Source of the DNA: an uncultured Phocaeicola sp.
GTDB lineage: Bacteria; Bacteroidota; Bacteroidia; Bacteroidales; Bacteroidaceae
Length of the DNA stretch: 64,000 nt
Assembly (NCBI GenBank): GCA_948956705.1
Contig: CARCZS010000010.1
Span: 1 to 64,000, forward strand
Direction of reading: 5' to 3'
The position numbers and the translations under genes were made by a program. Shown one piece after another: positions 62,167 through 64,000 of this stretch (the first letter of the stretch is position 1; every line of letters begins with the position of its first letter). The notes under the pieces were generated by a model. That model saw only the letters and a list, made by a program, of their open reading frames with translations, was not told the origin of the DNA and did no database searches.

Positions 62167-62550
62167 ATGGACATTGAAGAATTCAGAAAATATTGTCTTT
62201 CGTTAGGTGACGTTTCCGAAAAGATGCCATTTGGCAAATTTGCTGCAAGATATGATTCCATCCTTGCCTTTTATGTTTATGGACACATGTTCTGTTTTAT
62301 AGACATTGACAATTTCACTTTTGTCAATGTCAAATCTACTTCGGACGAAATTGAGTATATAAAAGAGAGACATGTTTCAGTCGGCAATCCCATCAACCAA
62401 AGTCTGAAACATTGGCTTCAACTTAATTTTGATGGTGATATTCCCGACACGAGCATATACACATGGGTCCAACGCGCCTTTGAGATTGTCAGGGATAAAT
62501 ATACCAAACCAACTACACATAAAAAAAAATGTTCCAAACCCAAATTATAA
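62167..62550 (+). CDS. MmcQ/YjbR-family protein
   Basis: 127 residues from ATG 62167: MDIEEFRKYCLSLGDVSEKMPFGKF, ILAFYVYGHMFCFIDIDNFTFVNVKS, LNFDGDIPDTSIYTWVQRAFEIVRDKYTK. YjbR proteins are small double-wing DNA-binding-like proteins of unknown function. An apparent upstream extension to 61837 is only the shifted frame of menB. It sits between menB and menC, overlaps menC by 22 bp, and is noticeably richer in A/T than both, so it was probably inserted into the operon later. Confidence 0.85.
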   Translation: MDIEEFRKYCLSLGDVSEKMPFGKFAARYDSILAFYVYGHMFCFIDIDNFTFVNVKSTSDEIEYIKERHVSVGNPINQSLKHWLQLNFDGDIPDTSIYTWVQRAFEIVRDKYTKPTTHKKKCSKPKL

Positions 62551-63584
62551 AAAAACAATTACACTTCAAGCAACCTGCCGGTACTTCCAGAGGAGTATAT
62601 ACTACCCGGGATGTATGGTACATCCTCCTCACCGACACCGGCAGCCGCCACTATGGCGTGGGTGAATGCGCCCCTCTCCCTGCCCTGAGTTGTGACGATA
62701 TCCCCTCATACGACGAGGTGTTGGCCACTGCCTGCAAGAACCTGGAAAAGAACGGGGAAATAGACCGGGAAGCCTTGCTTCCCTATCCGTCCATCCTGTT
62801 CGGAATGGAAACCGCCCTGCTGCATTTCCGGGCACGCAGCCTGCAATTCTGGCACACCCCGTTCAGCAAAGGCAAAGAGGGCATCCCCATCAACGGACTC
62901 ATCTGGATGGGAAACTTTGACGAGATGTACCGGCGCATCGGGGAAAAGATGCAGCAAGGCTTCCGCTGCATCAAACTCAAAATAGGCGCCATCGACTTTG
63001 AAAAGGAACTGGAGCTGCTGGCGCACATCCGCCGGCATTTCACCCCAGCCCAAATCGAACTGCGTGTAGATGCCAACGGTGCTTTCTCTCCTGCCGATGC
63101 CCTCGAAAAGTTACATCGTCTTTCCGAATTCCAGCTCCATTCCATCGAACAGCCCATCCGTGCGGGGCAATGGAATGAAATGGCCCGGCTCTGTGCCGCC
63201 ACCCCCTTTCCCATTGCACTGGATGAAGAGCTGATAGGCATCAACCGGCGCGACCGGAAAATAGAATTGCTGGAAACCATCCGTCCTCAGTACATTATCC
63301 TGAAACCTTCTCTGCACGGAGGAATCAGCGGCTCCGAAGAATGGATGGAACTGGCGGCTGAAAGAGGCATCGGCTCATGGGTCACTTCCGCTCTGGAGTC
63401 CAATATCGGACTGAATGCCATCGCACAATGGTGTGCCACCTTGCAGCCCGCCCTCCCCCAAGGACTAGGTACCGGCTTGCTGTTTACCGACAATATAGAC
63501 TATCCGCTTCACATCGAAGGGGACTGCCTTTGGTTCCACCCCGAAGAACAAGAACCCGACTTACTAAACTGGCTGAAACAATGA
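62529..63584 (+). CDS. menC: o-succinylbenzoate synthase
   Basis: 351 residues, enolase superfamily. Catalytic lysine in CIKLKIGAIDFEKEL, metal ligands VDANGAF (Asp), SIEQPI (Glu), LDEELIG (Asp), and second lysine in QYIILKPSLHGG. Converts SHCHC to o-succinylbenzoate. Stop overlaps the menE start (ATGA). MFQTQIIKKQLHF start at 62529 is inside yjbR; no better start is visible. Confidence 0.93.
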   Translation: MFQTQIIKKQLHFKQPAGTSRGVYTTRDVWYILLTDTGSRHYGVGECAPLPALSCDDIPSYDEVLATACKNLEKNGEIDREALLPYPSILFGMETALLHFRARSLQFWHTPFSKGKEGIPINGLIWMGNFDEMYRRIGEKMQQGFRCIKLKIGAIDFEKELELLAHIRRHFTPAQIELRVDANGAFSPADALEKLHRLSEFQLHSIEQPIRAGQWNEMARLCAATPFPIALDEELIGINRRDRKIELLETIRPQYIILKPSLHGGISGSEEWMELAAERGIGSWVTSALESNIGLNAIAQWCATLQPALPQGLGTGLLFTDNIDYPLHIEGDCLWFHPEEQEPDLLNWLKQ

Positions 63585-64000
63585 CAAAATTCTGCACCAA
63601 TAGAAACAAACAGACCATTCTGATAGAAAGCATCCCCTACTCCAACTGGGAAATTGAAATGGTAAGAATGAATATCCCTGCCGACAACCGAAGCTTCCGG
63701 CAGGAACTTCTCTCCTTTCTTTCCGAATGGTTTGACCCGGCAGACACCCTGCCGGTACATACTTCAGGCTCCACCGGCAAACCCAAGGAACTGTATGTAG
63801 AAAAAGAACGCATGATGGAAAGCGCCTGCCTCACCTGTTCCTTCCTCGGACTGCAAAAAGAAGATTCCGCCCTGCTTTGTATGCCCTTGCAATACATTGC
63901 CGGAAAAATGGTGGTAATACGTGCCTTGGTAGCGGGACTGGACTTGCTGCCTGTCACCCCCTCCGGACATCCTTTAAAAGACCTGACAAAAGCACCCGTC
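63581..64000 (+). CDS. menE: o-succinylbenzoate-CoA ligase, N-terminal part (runs off window)
   Basis: Frame from ATG 63581, overlapping the menC stop, is open for 140 codons to the window end: MTKFCTNRNKQTILIESIP..., with the AMP-binding P-loop VHTSGSTGKPKEL (about 62-74) and later CMPLQYIAGKMVVIRAL. Acyl-adenylate-forming enzyme that activates o-succinylbenzoate before MenB. Cut by the window. Confidence 0.88.
   Translation, partial: MTKFCTNRNKQTILIESIPYSNWEIEMVRMNIPADNRSFRQELLSFLSEWFDPADTLPVHTSGSTGKPKELYVEKERMMESACLTCSFLGLQKEDSALLCMPLQYIAGKMVVIRALVAGLDLLPVTPSGHPLKDLTKAPV

Noticed and set aside
61837..62550. Long open frame ending with YjbR
   Set aside because: Its first 110 codons are the shifted frame of menB (Arg/Ser-rich nonsense); the real gene starts at 62167.

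Overview
The window looks like the chromosome of a gut Bacteroides/Phocaeicola-type bacterium. Evidence: two TonB-linked SusC/SusD pairs, an ECF sigma/FecR cassette, Bacteroides-style promoters (TTTG, 19-22 bp, then TAnnTTTG), a CTnDOT-type conjugation gene tail, an NBU-type mobilizable element and a menaquinone operon. The species is not proven; a Phocaeicola vulgatus/dorei-like genome is my best guess.

Layout. (1) 1-~7.05 kb: the end of an integrative conjugative element. An IS21-family element enters from the left and has cut traN; traO and traQ follow, then an AT-rich membrane-protein gene, ardA, radC, an ORF6N gene and an IntDOT-like integrase. (2) 7084-18003: a complete ~10.9-kb mobilizable element of NBU2 type, inserted in the 3' end of tRNA-Ser(UGA) and bounded by a 13-bp direct repeat. 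It holds integrase, a DUF1016/PDDEXK nuclease plus an unknown partner, helix-turn-helix protein, RepA-like ATPase, primase, an oriT-like region, a MobV relaxase and, as AT-rich cargo next to attR, a two-gene operon encoding a 60-residue protein and a 652-residue primase-polymerase/DEDDh-exonuclease/zinc-ribbon fusion. A 220-bp MITE with a 9-bp target duplication sits on the last codons of the relaxase gene. (3) 18.1-31.9 kb: core genes mutS2, an ECF sigma/FecR/SusC/SusD/surface lipoprotein/phosphoesterase cluster, and L-serine dehydratase. (4) 32-43 kb: PepSY-like and DUF4738 envelope proteins, Trk potassium uptake, TrpB2, a six-hairpin glycosidase-like lipoprotein, endonuclease IV, a DcaP-like porin and tRNA-Glu. 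(5) 43.4-56.4 kb, minus strand: TlpA-like lipoprotein, SusD, SusC, a TPR/AraC regulator, QueH, a ClC channel, MarR and a four-domain CoA-disulfide-reductase/rhodanese/TusA/DsrE protein. (6) 56.6-64 kb: a MATE exporter, then menI-menF-menD-menB-(yjbR)-menC-menE, cut by the window end.

The best candidate for an undescribed system is the 15664-17808 operon: an archaeo-eukaryotic primase domain with all three motifs intact, fused to a complete DEDDh exonuclease and a zinc ribbon, translated just after a small unknown protein, in the cargo position of a mobile element. Its function (defence, anti-defence or element replication/repair) cannot be decided from sequence alone. Also notable are a giant palindrome of 12-bp palindromes phased at exactly 21 bp (37.6 kb), a 27-bp perfect hairpin that includes the 3' end of tRNA-Glu, and paired divergent-promoter modules upstream of ardA and radC.
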